Below are positions 44,669-54,115 of a stretch of 64,000 nucleotides of DNA, in pieces. The translations under genes and the position numbers were made by a program. Numbering within the stretch: position 1 is the first letter of the stretch; each line of letters begins with the position of its first letter. The notes below the pieces were generated by a model. The model saw nothing but the letters and a program-made list of their open reading frames with translations, ran no database searches and was not told where the DNA came from. The DNA comes from an uncultured Muribaculaceae bacterium (GTDB lineage Bacteria > Bacteroidota > Bacteroidia > Bacteroidales > Muribaculaceae): positions 1-64,000 of the forward strand of contig CALUMG010000006.1 in the NCBI GenBank assembly GCA_944321705.1. Direction: 5' to 3'.

Positions 44669-45721
44669 ATGAACTTATATAAAAAATCAGGAATTTTCGC
44701 AATTGCGTTGCTCGCATTTTCTTCCTGTGCGGTTCATGACCTGTTTGAAGAAAATCTTGAGCTCGGACAGGTATTGCCTACTGTCACATGGGAGCTTGGA
44801 AGTTCTGTTTGCCGTGCGGGTAGCGATGTGACATTCTTGGGCAAATATTATACGACCAATACCGATGTGGAGATTTCTCATTCGGAAGTTTGGGCGATGG
44901 TAACACGTTCGCAAAGCGCGGCTGCGACCCTTCGTCTCACGTCGTCGTTGTCTTACACGAAAACGGTGACTTCCAGCGACACCGTGCGTAGTTCCCAGCT
45001 CATCAAAAGCTATGACCACAGCTTGGCCACATGGAATGGATATGAATATGAATTGAACGCGTCATTCCCGACTTCGCAGACTTTGATTCCTGTCAGCTGG
45101 GTCAATCCTGCCGAGTTCGACTCTGAGCGTTTCGACCTGTATTATCCTGAAACATTCAAGGCCGAGTTCAATGAAACAGTCGTGAATTACTTGACAGCCG
45201 ACAGCACATATTACAATGATTTGCGTCATGTGTACTGCAACTATGACTTTACGGCTGAGCAATTCCAGACAATAAGCGCCAACAACGGTGTCACATTCCC
45301 AACCGAAACGGCAACCGACATGAAGAGCGACTTGTGGTACACCAATCTTGAAAATGTGGTTGGTTACTACTACAACACAATCGATGAAAACGGTGTTGCA
45401 ACTTCGCACGAAGTGGCTTCGCTCGAAGATGTGCCGGCCGAATATACCGGTTATGAGGTATATGAATCAAGCCCTTGGGTGTTCTGCCGCTATTCCGATG
45501 ATACCGGTGGTGCAATCTATTCGATTCGTGATGCTTACAAACCGTTCTTTAAGGAACTCATGGAGCAAATTCCGTTCGAGGATTGGATTTTCAATTCAGT
45601 CGACAATGTTTATTCAGTAGAATTCACTCGCAGCTATACGTTGATTCCGCAATTCAAGGTCGTAGACACGAATGGCAAGGTTGGTATGGCTACCGATGAA
45701 AAGACAGTCCAACTTAACTAA
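44669..45721 (+). CDS. Surface lipoprotein of the SusCD operon
   Basis: The ATG at 44669 gives 350 aa with lipobox AFSSCAV. The mature chain is beta-rich without a catalytic motif; it is in the position of a SusE/SusF-type or other surface glycan-binding protein. It is third in the operon, 44 bp after SusD and 17 bp before the PKD lipoprotein ATG. A binding role is inferred from position; the family was not recognised. Confidence 0.65.
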   Translation: MNLYKKSGIFAIALLAFSSCAVHDLFEENLELGQVLPTVTWELGSSVCRAGSDVTFLGKYYTTNTDVEISHSEVWAMVTRSQSAAATLRLTSSLSYTKTVTSSDTVRSSQLIKSYDHSLATWNGYEYELNASFPTSQTLIPVSWVNPAEFDSERFDLYYPETFKAEFNETVVNYLTADSTYYNDLRHVYCNYDFTAEQFQTISANNGVTFPTETATDMKSDLWYTNLENVVGYYYNTIDENGVATSHEVASLEDVPAEYTGYEVYESSPWVFCRYSDDTGGAIYSIRDAYKPFFKELMEQIPFEDWIFNSVDNVYSVEFTRSYTLIPQFKVVDTNGKVGMATDEKTVQLN

Positions 45722-45738
45722 TCAATTTTGTGAAAATT

Positions 45739-47484
45739 ATGAAAGTATTGAGTAAAATAATACCACTGGTAGCCGTGATGCTGATAGGCTTGACGGCGTG
45801 CGTGGAAAAGGAGCCCGATTACTCTAATTTCGATTCGGCCGATGTGGATTTTACATATAATGTCGAAGGCGAAGAGTACACGCTCGACTTCTATGTGGTT
45901 TCGACCATTCAATTCAACAACACGTCGTCCAAGAGCGGAAACGTGTCGTGGGATTTTGGCGACGGTACTACTTCTACCGAGCAGAATCCGTTGCATAAAT
46001 ATGCCGAAGCAGGCTTGTATCAAGTAAAACTTACTGTTGAGGGAGTTGGCTCGCGTACATATCCGTTGTTGATATATGATATTACTCCGGTAATGTCGAT
46101 AACCGAGCAAAGTGCCGAGGAGGTGATAATCAATGAAGTAAGCGTAAAGCTCGACATTGCATTGCCTAATCCTGAAAACCTTGTGTGCAAGTATGTATGG
46201 AAATTCCCAGAAGGAACTTTGGATGAAAATGGAAATTTGATTACCGAGGATTTCGTAGGTTATTCTCATGAAGATGGAACAATCGATAATCCTGGTAGCA
46301 TACGTTTCCGCAACATCGGTTCGCAAAGGATTGAATTGCAGACATGGTTTGACGTGAATGGAGAAAACCGTCGTCTTGAAGATGCTTATGTAAATGTCCA
46401 GGTAGGTTACACCGAACCTGTTCCTACGGTTTACTATGCCGTAGTCGGTGGCAATATCAAGGCCTATAAGATAATTCCTGAAGACCAATTGCCGGAAGGG
46501 ACGAAGAACATGCCGTTCGACATGGGCGTGACTTCGGGCAACATGCCGATGCAGCTTGTTTGCGCCACTATTGAAACCTCTGATGAGGAAGGCGGAACAA
46601 CCGAAACCGATTACATTTATATCCTTGATGCAGGTAAGCAGTTTACCTACATTAACGATGAGAGTGACACCAACGGTGACGGACAAATCACAGTGATGAG
46701 CGCCGATGGTTCTTATGCCGACGTGATGGTTACAAATGCAGGCCGTCAGGCATTCAACGACCCATTCCAAGGTTGTACCGACGGCACTTACCTGTATTAC
46801 ACCGACCGTAACACCGGTGTGCGTCAGCTTGCATTGACCACTCGCGGTGCAACTGAATCGACTCAATATGAAAGTGAAGCCGGTTATCTGGTTGTAAACA
46901 ACACTTTGGGCTATTATAGCAATGCCGGTCATGGCGGCAGCATCGCCTATGGTGCCGGTAACGGTGATATCCAAATCGATTCAAATGGTGTATTCTACTG
47001 GGTTAAGAGCTTCAACGGTTCAGGCATCTATCGTTTCACCCGTGCCGACATCGGCGACTTGACTAAATTGCCGCAACCTCAGTTGTTCACCAACACCAAT
47101 CCGAAGTCTATCGCCATCGACGAGGGCAGGAACAAACTTTACGTTTGGCAACGTTCAGCTTATCCGGCTGCCGGCTTGATGCAGTATGATCTCCCGGCAA
47201 TAGGTGCCGAAGGACCAAACTATGCCAGCACGACAGCTCGAGTTGAAATGAATGCCGACCCGATGACTACTGCTGCAAGCGAGGAAGTGACGACAACGCA
47301 GCTCGCTCTCGATGAAGAGACAGGAAACGTGTGGTTCGGTTTCAGGGCTTCAACTGCTGAAAGAACTTATACTACCGGTCTTTACTACTTTGATTACAAC
47401 ACCAACAAAGTGGTTAACTATTGCGGAAATACCGAAAGCATCCTTGGCGTGACAATCAATCCGCGCAAGACAAGATTGTATTGA
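45739..47484 (+). CDS. PKD-domain lipoprotein, putative surface glycan-binding protein
   Basis: The ATG at 45739 (581 aa) starts a lipoprotein signal (LIGLTACVE). A PKD domain (about 55-110) is marked by WDFGDGTTSTEQNPLHKYAEAGLYQVKLTV. A second beta-sandwich and a C-terminal region (about 240-581) that reads like a beta-propeller with repeated short strands follow. It is the last gene of the operon, closed by a strong terminator. It probably binds the same glycan at the cell surface; no catalytic residues are evident. Confidence 0.75.
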   Translation: MKVLSKIIPLVAVMLIGLTACVEKEPDYSNFDSADVDFTYNVEGEEYTLDFYVVSTIQFNNTSSKSGNVSWDFGDGTTSTEQNPLHKYAEAGLYQVKLTVEGVGSRTYPLLIYDITPVMSITEQSAEEVIINEVSVKLDIALPNPENLVCKYVWKFPEGTLDENGNLITEDFVGYSHEDGTIDNPGSIRFRNIGSQRIELQTWFDVNGENRRLEDAYVNVQVGYTEPVPTVYYAVVGGNIKAYKIIPEDQLPEGTKNMPFDMGVTSGNMPMQLVCATIETSDEEGGTTETDYIYILDAGKQFTYINDESDTNGDGQITVMSADGSYADVMVTNAGRQAFNDPFQGCTDGTYLYYTDRNTGVRQLALTTRGATESTQYESEAGYLVVNNTLGYYSNAGHGGSIAYGAGNGDIQIDSNGVFYWVKSFNGSGIYRFTRADIGDLTKLPQPQLFTNTNPKSIAIDEGRNKLYVWQRSAYPAAGLMQYDLPAIGAEGPNYASTTARVEMNADPMTTAASEEVTTTQLALDEETGNVWFGFRASTAERTYTTGLYYFDYNTNKVVNYCGNTESILGVTINPRKTRLY

Positions 47485-47508
47485 CGATAATCTTATTTTT
47501 CATAACTT

Positions 47509-47552
47509 CATGTGGGGAAGTGTCGTAAAAGGCACTTCTCCACATGTTTTTT
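47509..47552 (+). terminator. Strong intrinsic terminator of the SusCD operon
   Basis: A 14-bp stem (47509-47522 with 47533-47546, one G-U pair), followed by TTTTTT. The longer frame of the next gene starts inside this hairpin, which argues against that start. Confidence 0.85.
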
Positions 47553-47566
47553 GTAAATTTGCATTT

Positions 47567-49201
47567 ATGGAGAAGATTCATCGTTTCAATGTCGATATTT
47601 CAGCAATAGAATTGCCGGCACAATTTACCTACCCATTTAATTATGTGCCTCATGAACTCGCACGCATTGCGTCGGCGCAAGTGCGTGAATACATAAGTTC
47701 GGTCAAGGCTCTGCATGACGAACTTGTACATGGAAAGATGGTGGGAGTGCTTGTCGTAGTTGATGCTTCCGACCGTCTGGGATTCGTGTCGGCTTATTCG
47801 GGCAATTTGTATTGCAATGAAGGACGTGAATACTTTGTCCCTCCTGTGTATGACACATTGGTTCCCGATGGCTATTTTAAAGTTGAGGAAGCAAAGATTT
47901 CGGAGATTAACGGGAAGATAAAGAATCTGGAGGAATCTGCCGAGTTGATGCAGCTGAAGGCGGAGAAAGAAGCATTGGAGCGAGTTGCCGAAGAAGCATT
48001 GTCGGCCTATCGCTCGTTTATGAAAGATTCCAAGTTGAGACGTGACGCAGCCCGTTTGTCGGGGACAGGAGATGAAGATGAAATGTTGCGCGAAAGCATG
48101 TTCCAGAAGGCTGAGTACAAGCGCATCAAGAAGTCATGGGAGAACCGCATTGGAGAGGTTGCAGGGAAGTTGGAACAATTCGATGCCGGCATAAAGGAAT
48201 TGAAGAATGTGCGGCACAGTCGTTCGGCAGCGTTGCAAGACTGGTTGTTCCATCAATTTGTGATGCTTAACGGGAAAGGAGACAAGCTTGACTTGTGCGA
48301 AATTTTCGCACCAACTTCTCAACATGTGCCTCCTGCCGGGGCAGGCGAGTGCGCAGCTCCCAGAATGTTGCAATATGCCTATCTTCATGGATTGAGGCCG
48401 GTTACGATGGCCGAATTTTGGTTCGGGGGTTCACCGGGTGATGTAATAAGGCGCGATGGGGAGTTTTATCCGGCATGTCGTGGGAAATGCCTGCCTATTC
48501 TCAATTTCATGTTGCAAGGCATCGATGTGGAACCCGATCCGCTTGCCGGGAATATAGGCGTGACCGATGAGAAAGTACATGTATTGTATGAGGACGACTG
48601 GCTGGTTGTTGTCGATAAGCCGGCTGGGATGTTGACAGTCCCCGGAAAGACTGGTGGCACATCGTTGCTTGAACTGGTTGCCGGACAATTACACCTCGAT
48701 CAGCGGCATGCGGCCGTGCATCGTCTGGACATGGACACTTCGGGCATCGTGATGTTTGCCAAAAGTGCCGATGTGTGCCATAAGTTGCAGAGAATGTTTG
48801 AATGTCGTGAAATATCCAAGTGTTATGAGGCGTTGCTCGACGGTATTGCCGGCGACAGGGGGGATAATGGCTATATAGATTTGCCGTTGAGCAGCGACAT
48901 GCTGAACAGGCCTTTTCAGAAAGTGGATTATGAGAATGGCAAGCAAGCAGTCACTCGGTATGAAATTCTTTCGGTGGATGAGATGCGCAATGAAACCCGT
49001 GTGCGTTTTGAACCTCTCACCGGGCGTACACATCAGTTGCGTGTGCATGCCGCTCATGCTGCCGGGTTGGGACATCCTATAATTGGTGACAATCTTTATG
49101 GGAAAAAGGGAGAACGGTTGATGCTGCATGCAGCAATGATTGATTTCATTCATCCAGTTACAGCAAGGCGAGTGCATGTGGAGTCACGCGTGCCATTTTG
49201 A
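47567..49201 (+). CDS. RluA-family pseudouridine synthase with long N-terminal region
   Basis: I choose the ATG at 47567 (544 aa) because the longer frame begins within the upstream terminator and because a TAAATTTG box lies at 47554-47561. The C-terminal third is the RluA catalytic domain: HRLDMDTSG from about residue 385 with the catalytic Asp, then GRTHQLRVH and GHPIIGDNLYG. The first 300 residues include a coiled-coil stretch (about 105-225). This long form is common in Bacteroidetes. It modifies uridines in 23S rRNA or tRNA; the exact site is unknown. Confidence 0.88.
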   Translation: MEKIHRFNVDISAIELPAQFTYPFNYVPHELARIASAQVREYISSVKALHDELVHGKMVGVLVVVDASDRLGFVSAYSGNLYCNEGREYFVPPVYDTLVPDGYFKVEEAKISEINGKIKNLEESAELMQLKAEKEALERVAEEALSAYRSFMKDSKLRRDAARLSGTGDEDEMLRESMFQKAEYKRIKKSWENRIGEVAGKLEQFDAGIKELKNVRHSRSAALQDWLFHQFVMLNGKGDKLDLCEIFAPTSQHVPPAGAGECAAPRMLQYAYLHGLRPVTMAEFWFGGSPGDVIRRDGEFYPACRGKCLPILNFMLQGIDVEPDPLAGNIGVTDEKVHVLYEDDWLVVVDKPAGMLTVPGKTGGTSLLELVAGQLHLDQRHAAVHRLDMDTSGIVMFAKSADVCHKLQRMFECREISKCYEALLDGIAGDRGDNGYIDLPLSSDMLNRPFQKVDYENGKQAVTRYEILSVDEMRNETRVRFEPLTGRTHQLRVHAAHAAGLGHPIIGDNLYGKKGERLMLHAAMIDFIHPVTARRVHVESRVPF

Positions 49202-49210
49202 TATTGCTGT

Positions 49211-49528
49211 CTATATATCTCCGACAAACACATTTTCAACGATGTTCCATATCAGCAAGAAGGTCGTTACAGTGAGTATGCCGAAGCTGACGATGTCTTT
49301 TACAAGAATCACGTTGGGGCTCAAAGAACACAGGAACAGTCCCCATCCGATGAAGCACACGAGCAATCCTGTGAAATAAAGGCAGGGTTCAATCCATCCG
49401 CGAGAATGTTTTTGCTTATCGGGCAGACGATTCAGCACTTTTCGAGTGAACCATTTGTCGTGTCCTGCCTCGGGAAGCGATTGCTTTAACATGCGGCTTA
49501 TTTCTATGTCTATTTCGTCTCTTTTCAT
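49211..49528 (-). CDS. Small membrane protein, putative anti-sigma factor
   Basis: The ATG at 49528 gives 105 aa: a cytoplasmic N-terminal part (about 1-50, IDIEISRMLKQSLPEAGHDKWFTRKVLNRLP) and two hydrophobic segments. It follows an ECF-type sigma factor gene after 69 bp, where anti-sigma factors usually sit, and the helical N-terminus plus membrane anchor fits that role. No zinc-binding HxxxCxxC motif is present, so the assignment is by position. Confidence 0.55.
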   Translation of the reverse strand: MKRDEIDIEISRMLKQSLPEAGHDKWFTRKVLNRLPDKQKHSRGWIEPCLYFTGLLVCFIGWGLFLCSLSPNVILVKDIVSFGILTVTTFLLIWNIVENVFVGDI

Positions 49529-49597
49529 TCTTTTTTGAACCAAGTAAATATAAGTAATTATTTTGTTCTTTCAAATATTTTGTAGTCGAAAGCTCTT

Positions 49598-50137
49598 TTA
49601 ATCAAGAGTTTTTAGGATTCTGCCGAGTTTCTCTTTGCCACGGCTCAGGTGCGATTTTATAGTACCCTCGGGCATGCCTGTTATCTCTTTGATTTTTTTC
49701 AAAGGCTGATCTTCAAGATAGAAGAGGATTATGACGATGCGTTCGTTTTCGCTCAACTGCCTGATGGCTTTGTGCACGTCTATCCCTGCATCTATTCCAT
49801 GAAAATTGTCGACGGTTTCGCATTCGGGAAGATACCCTTGTTCGTCGGTTGGAACCTCATGGAGTTTGCGCAGATGCGAGTAATATTCGTTGTAGGCTAT
49901 GCGGAACAACCAAGTCTTGAATCGGGACAAGCCTTTGAAGCCGCGTATGTTCAAATAGGCCTTGATAAATGTTTCTTGCGCCAAGTCGTCGCTGAGGGCG
50001 TGGTCACCGAAAGTCAGATTCAGGAAAAAACGACGTATTTCACCTTGATAATTTTCAACGAGACGGCCGAATGCGTCCCGATTATCGGTCAGGACGCATT
50101 GAGCCAACAATTTAATCTCATCAATTTTGCTCAACAT
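49598..50137 (-). CDS. ECF-type RNA polymerase sigma factor
   Basis: A 179-aa sigma-70 family protein. Region 2 is about 20-90 (LAQETFIKAYLNIRGFKGLSRFKTWLFRIAYNEY) and region 4 about 120-175 (IRQLSENERIVIILFYLEDQPLKKI, then PEGTIKSHLSRGKEKL as the recognition helix). It directs transcription of a small regulon, probably envelope-linked given its neighbours. It lies 32 bp after the DUF6249-type gene and before the putative anti-sigma gene. Confidence 0.92.
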   Translation of the reverse strand: MLSKIDEIKLLAQCVLTDNRDAFGRLVENYQGEIRRFFLNLTFGDHALSDDLAQETFIKAYLNIRGFKGLSRFKTWLFRIAYNEYYSHLRKLHEVPTDEQGYLPECETVDNFHGIDAGIDVHKAIRQLSENERIVIILFYLEDQPLKKIKEITGMPEGTIKSHLSRGKEKLGRILKTLD

Positions 50138-50169
50138 TTCGCTGTTGAAATTATATTATGAAGTGTGCG

Positions 50170-51006
50170 TTATTTATCGTCGTTATAGTTTTCATTCTCT
50201 TGTTTGAATTCGGGCGGCGTGACAACGGTCTTGTTGCTGTCACTCTCAGTGCTTGTGGAGTTAGGACGAGGTTGTTGCCAATTTTTGTTCTTGTTGTTCA
50301 TGTAGGCAAATACTATTTTTGCCACACCCATGAGGAACGGAATTAATGCAATGGCAGCGAGGAACGGAATTCCAAGGAACAAGAAGAACAGCATTATGCC
50401 GAGGCTTATGATTGCAAGTTTCGTGCCTTTGCGTATCTCGTAGTCGTACCATGCTTGAGCCGATATTTGCTGTGGTTGCGGTGTTTGGCCTTCGGCCGCC
50501 GGCATTACCGGAGCCGGTCTGGTGTCTTCGTTTAAAGCCCATCCGGGAAGTTGGTAATTGTTCTCTATTGCTTTTTCAATCATAATGTATTTGCGGCGGC
50601 GGTGCATGTAGAAGAATATAAGGCACGCGATTACTATCAAGAGAATTGCGCCCAGTGAAATGGCTGTAATGACAATGACCATCATGCTTGTGGATGTGTG
50701 TATGTTGGATATTGTCCCCGAAGTTAATCCATTTGCCATGTTGTCATTGGAGGAAGAAATGACCGTGTCGTTGAGTCGAGACAGTACTTTGTCGACGATT
50801 ATGTTCAGGTCCCCGTTTCCAAGTGTATCTCCGTTTATGGTGATGGTACTTACTTTGTCGTCGTTTCTGATGGTCATTTGCATCGATTGAGAGCCTGCGG
50901 TGGTGTCTCGATTGACGATTATAGAGCTTGATTGAGTCTCGGCAGCGGCATTGAAAGCCGTTGCAGTTGTGATAGCTAATACTATCAATAAATGTCTTAG
51001 TTTCAT
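50170..51006 (-). CDS. DUF6249-type membrane protein
   Basis: A 278-aa protein: signal peptide (ending about TAFNAAAE), a periplasmic region (about 25-105), a membrane segment (about 108-132), then a basic stretch MHRRRKY and ENNYQLPGWAL, which I associate with DUF6249, two more hydrophobic segments near the end and a charged disordered tail. It is the first gene of a sigma/putative anti-sigma operon, which suggests a role in sensing or controlling envelope stress. The family name is from memory. Confidence 0.65.
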   Translation of the reverse strand: MKLRHLLIVLAITTATAFNAAAETQSSSIIVNRDTTAGSQSMQMTIRNDDKVSTITINGDTLGNGDLNIIVDKVLSRLNDTVISSSNDNMANGLTSGTISNIHTSTSMMVIVITAISLGAILLIVIACLIFFYMHRRRKYIMIEKAIENNYQLPGWALNEDTRPAPVMPAAEGQTPQPQQISAQAWYDYEIRKGTKLAIISLGIMLFFLFLGIPFLAAIALIPFLMGVAKIVFAYMNNKNKNWQQPRPNSTSTESDSNKTVVTPPEFKQENENYNDDK

Positions 51007-51192
51007 ATTACGTTGTATTTAATTGTTTTTCTTAAACCGGTTTTTACTCATTAGACGGCGCGAGCATGCAGAAGGTTGCAACGGAACGAAAAAAAATAAC
51101 ATGGGGGGATTGATTTACATGTATTAATGATTATATACATTAATTTAGATGAATGCGGTGCTTTTATTAAGCTATTTGACAAAAATAATACA

Positions 51193-51200
51193 TATCTTTG
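51193..51200 (+). promoter_or_regulatory. -7 promoter box before the GHL10 gene
   Basis: TATCTTTG, 56 bp before the ATG at 51257, within the 250-bp divergent gap 51007-51256. A TTTG at 51175-51178 is closer than the usual spacing. Confidence 0.5.
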
Positions 51201-51256
51201 TCTGCAAGAATTATCATGCAAAACATTTAAAAATCAATAAATAAAAATCGACATAA

Positions 51257-53965
51257 ATGAAATCGCTATCAAGACTTTCTGTACTATCAGCCGTGGCGGC
51301 AGCCGCGATGACATTGCCGTTTCAAGCGGCATCGGCCGAAGCTCCCAAGAGGGAGATGCGTTCGGCGTGGGTGGCCACGGTGTGGCAGCTCGATTGGCCG
51401 CAAGATTCCACGATAACCTCGACTGGTAACGAGACGCAAATAGAGGCTCAAAAAGAGCAAATGATTGCATTGCTCGACTCTCTTGCAAACAACAACATGA
51501 ATGCGGTGAATTTCCAAGTGAGGAGCCGCTGCGACGCAATGTATAAATCGTCCTACGAACCGTGGTCGTCCGATTTGGTAGCCGAGCGAGGCATGGATCC
51601 GGGCTATGACCCACTTGCTTTCGTAGTTGAAGAGAGCCACAAGCGCGGCCTTGAATGCCATGCGTGGGTCAATCCGTATCGTTACGAGTCGGTTGCCGGG
51701 CAATGGTCGGGCATGGCCGGAGATATTAGGTCCGAGCATCCCGATTGGATTATGGATAATGACGGTGCCGCCATCTTGAATCCGGGCAAGCAGGAAGTCA
51801 TCGATTATATCACTGAAGTGTGCCGTGAGATTGTCAAGAATTACGACATAGACGGAATCTTGTTTGATGATTACTTCTATCTTGGAGGAACTCCTTATAC
51901 CACCGATGCCGATTTATATGAAGCATACGTTGCCGCCGGAGGCACGCTTGAACAAGGCGACTGGCGTCGCGACAACGTGAACCGCATGGTGCGTTCCATC
52001 TATGACATGATACAGGAAGAGAAGCCTTGGGTGAGGTTCGGCATCAGCCCGGCCGGTGTGGCATGTACCAATGCCAACGTGGCTAACAAGTATGGAATCA
52101 CGCCGTGCCCGTCAGGAAGCGACTGGCAATATGACGACATTTATTCCGACCCAATCGCATGGCTGGCCGACCAGTCGCTCGATTACATCTCTCCGCAGAT
52201 TTATTGGTCGATAGGCAATTCAAGCGCCGACTATGGCAAAATCGCACCATGGTGGAGCGAGGTGGCCGCGCATTTCGACCGTCACTTCTATTCTTCGCAT
52301 TCCATCAGCAGCATAAAGCCGAGCAGCGATGCCGATGATTATCAGGAATTTGTCGACCAGATAGAATTGAATCGCGAAAGCACCGAGAATGATGCCCCGG
52401 GTTCGATATTCTACTCATGCAAATATTTGTATCGCGAGAGAAATACAGGCACTACCGAGTCGATGGTGCATTATTTGAGACGTTTCGCGTTCACTCGTCC
52501 GGCCTTGCTGCCTGCAATGCCTTGGAAGAAAGGAGAAAACCCGGGATTGGTGACGAATCTCGTGCAGTCGGGCTACACGCTCTCGTGGGACGGTTATGAC
52601 AATGTGCGTTATACCGTTTACGCTGTTCCTGAAGATGTCGACCAATCGCAATTTAATTGCCAAGGCGAGTATCTGCTTGGAACATCCTACGACACAAATT
52701 ATGAAATTCCTCAGGCGTATGCAACCGGTTATCAGTATGCCGTTTGTGTTCTTGACCGCATGGGAAATGAATATTCCCCGTTGTTTGTAGGAGTTTCGGC
52801 CGAAACCCTTCCTGCACCTGAACTTATGGAACCTGAAGAAGGTGCTGAGGTAATCGACCCGTTTGTATTGAGTTGGACAGCCGTGGATGGAGCCGCTTAT
52901 TATATCGTTGAAGTGAGCGAGCATGAAGATTTCAGTAGCTTGATTGCTTCTATTACTACCGAAGAGACATCGACCAGCTCAGCACAAATATCGGGCTTGA
53001 AGAATGCTGCTGTCACATATTGGAGAGTGAGGGCATGTGCCGCCAATCACAATGACGGAGTGTCGAAGACAGGTACATTCGTTCCGCAAGTGCTTTCGGT
53101 GACATATCCCGAGAATGATGCAAAAGATATCAATCCGGCATTGACAATAACATGGAACATTGTTGAGGATGGAGTCGAAGCCAAAGTTGAAGTTTCAACT
53201 GTTTCCACGTTCGGAGAAGACAACATCACGTTCAGCGGCACTTCGACCAACGGCTCGATTGATATTCCTCCTTACACGTTGCTGTCGGGCACGACATATT
53301 ATGTAAGGGTTTCCATGACACGCATGGGCATAGACATGGTATCGGATGTAGTGAAGTTCACTACTGCTCAAATGGATGCTACTGTTCCTGTAGTCCTTAA
53401 CCCGGTCGAAGGTGGCACATTGTATGCCAATTCTTATATCGAGCTCGAAGGACAGCAAGGAGCCCGTTCGCTGGTGGTCGAAGTATCCAACTCGGCTACA
53501 ACTTGGGGCAGATCGAGGTTCATAGAGACATTGACCGATTTTAGGACCAAGACTTCAGTTCCGGCCGGTGAAATGAAAGTCAACGGGTCGACAATGACCA
53601 ATGGTGAAACATACTATGTGCGTGCAAGAGCTTCTTATGTGAATGCCGACGGTGTCACAACGTTCACCGAATATAGCGAGCCTGTCAGCTTCATATACGA
53701 TAGCGCCCTTGGGGTGAACGGCGTTGTTGCCGAAAGCCTTGAAGCGAAAGTCGTAGGCGGAACGATGCCTTATGTGGTCATTAGTTCTGATGTCCCGGCC
53801 AATGTCGAAGTGAGGGCATATTCATTGCTCGGAGTCGATGAGGGCGAATTGTTCAGTGGAGAAACCACTTATGAAGAAATTCCTCTCGATGGCCTTGCCA
53901 AAGGCGTTCATTTGATAACCGTGACAGCCAATGGAGAAACTCGGACGTTGAAAGTGGTGAAGTAA
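51257..53965 (+). CDS. Secreted GHL10 glycosyl-hydrolase-like protein with FN3-type repeats
   Basis: A 902-aa protein. Signal peptide (about 1-24); a family-10-like TIM barrel of the GHL10 type (about 30-420): REMRSAWVATVWQLDWP, GLECHAWVNPYR, DGILFDDYFY, FGISPAGV and DYISPQIYWS are the usual blocks. Three or more fibronectin-like beta domains follow (about 430-810) and a short C-terminal domain (about 815-902) that could be a sorting or anchoring tail. GHL10 relatives such as DigH/YddW cleave peptidoglycan glycan strands, so a cell-wall or polysaccharide lyase/hydrolase role outside the cell is likely. Confidence 0.85.
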   Translation: MKSLSRLSVLSAVAAAAMTLPFQAASAEAPKREMRSAWVATVWQLDWPQDSTITSTGNETQIEAQKEQMIALLDSLANNNMNAVNFQVRSRCDAMYKSSYEPWSSDLVAERGMDPGYDPLAFVVEESHKRGLECHAWVNPYRYESVAGQWSGMAGDIRSEHPDWIMDNDGAAILNPGKQEVIDYITEVCREIVKNYDIDGILFDDYFYLGGTPYTTDADLYEAYVAAGGTLEQGDWRRDNVNRMVRSIYDMIQEEKPWVRFGISPAGVACTNANVANKYGITPCPSGSDWQYDDIYSDPIAWLADQSLDYISPQIYWSIGNSSADYGKIAPWWSEVAAHFDRHFYSSHSISSIKPSSDADDYQEFVDQIELNRESTENDAPGSIFYSCKYLYRERNTGTTESMVHYLRRFAFTRPALLPAMPWKKGENPGLVTNLVQSGYTLSWDGYDNVRYTVYAVPEDVDQSQFNCQGEYLLGTSYDTNYEIPQAYATGYQYAVCVLDRMGNEYSPLFVGVSAETLPAPELMEPEEGAEVIDPFVLSWTAVDGAAYYIVEVSEHEDFSSLIASITTEETSTSSAQISGLKNAAVTYWRVRACAANHNDGVSKTGTFVPQVLSVTYPENDAKDINPALTITWNIVEDGVEAKVEVSTVSTFGEDNITFSGTSTNGSIDIPPYTLLSGTTYYVRVSMTRMGIDMVSDVVKFTTAQMDATVPVVLNPVEGGTLYANSYIELEGQQGARSLVVEVSNSATTWGRSRFIETLTDFRTKTSVPAGEMKVNGSTMTNGETYYVRARASYVNADGVTTFTEYSEPVSFIYDSALGVNGVVAESLEAKVVGGTMPYVVISSDVPANVEVRAYSLLGVDEGELFSGETTYEEIPLDGLAKGVHLITVTANGETRTLKVVK

Positions 53966-53990
53966 ATATTTTGCATAAAAGTTAAAATCT

Positions 53991-54025
53991 CAATGGCGCA
54001 GCCGTGTATAGCGATTGCGCCATTG
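53991..54025 (+). terminator. Hairpin terminator after the GHL10 gene
   Basis: Perfect 10-bp stem CAATGGCGCA (53991-54000) with TGCGCCATTG (54016-54025). The following T-run is weak. Confidence 0.6.
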
Positions 54026-54115
54026 TTGTATATGCGTGCTAACAAACATGTTTCATTTTTAGTTGTTTTCATGTTATTTCATTAAGTTTGCATGACAATA
54101 AAAAGAATTGAGGAT

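Noticed and set aside
45718..46974. 418-codon minus-strand frame opposite the PKD lipoprotein
   Set aside because: The sense strand encodes a lipoprotein with a PKD motif in an operon; the antisense frame has no recognisable domain.
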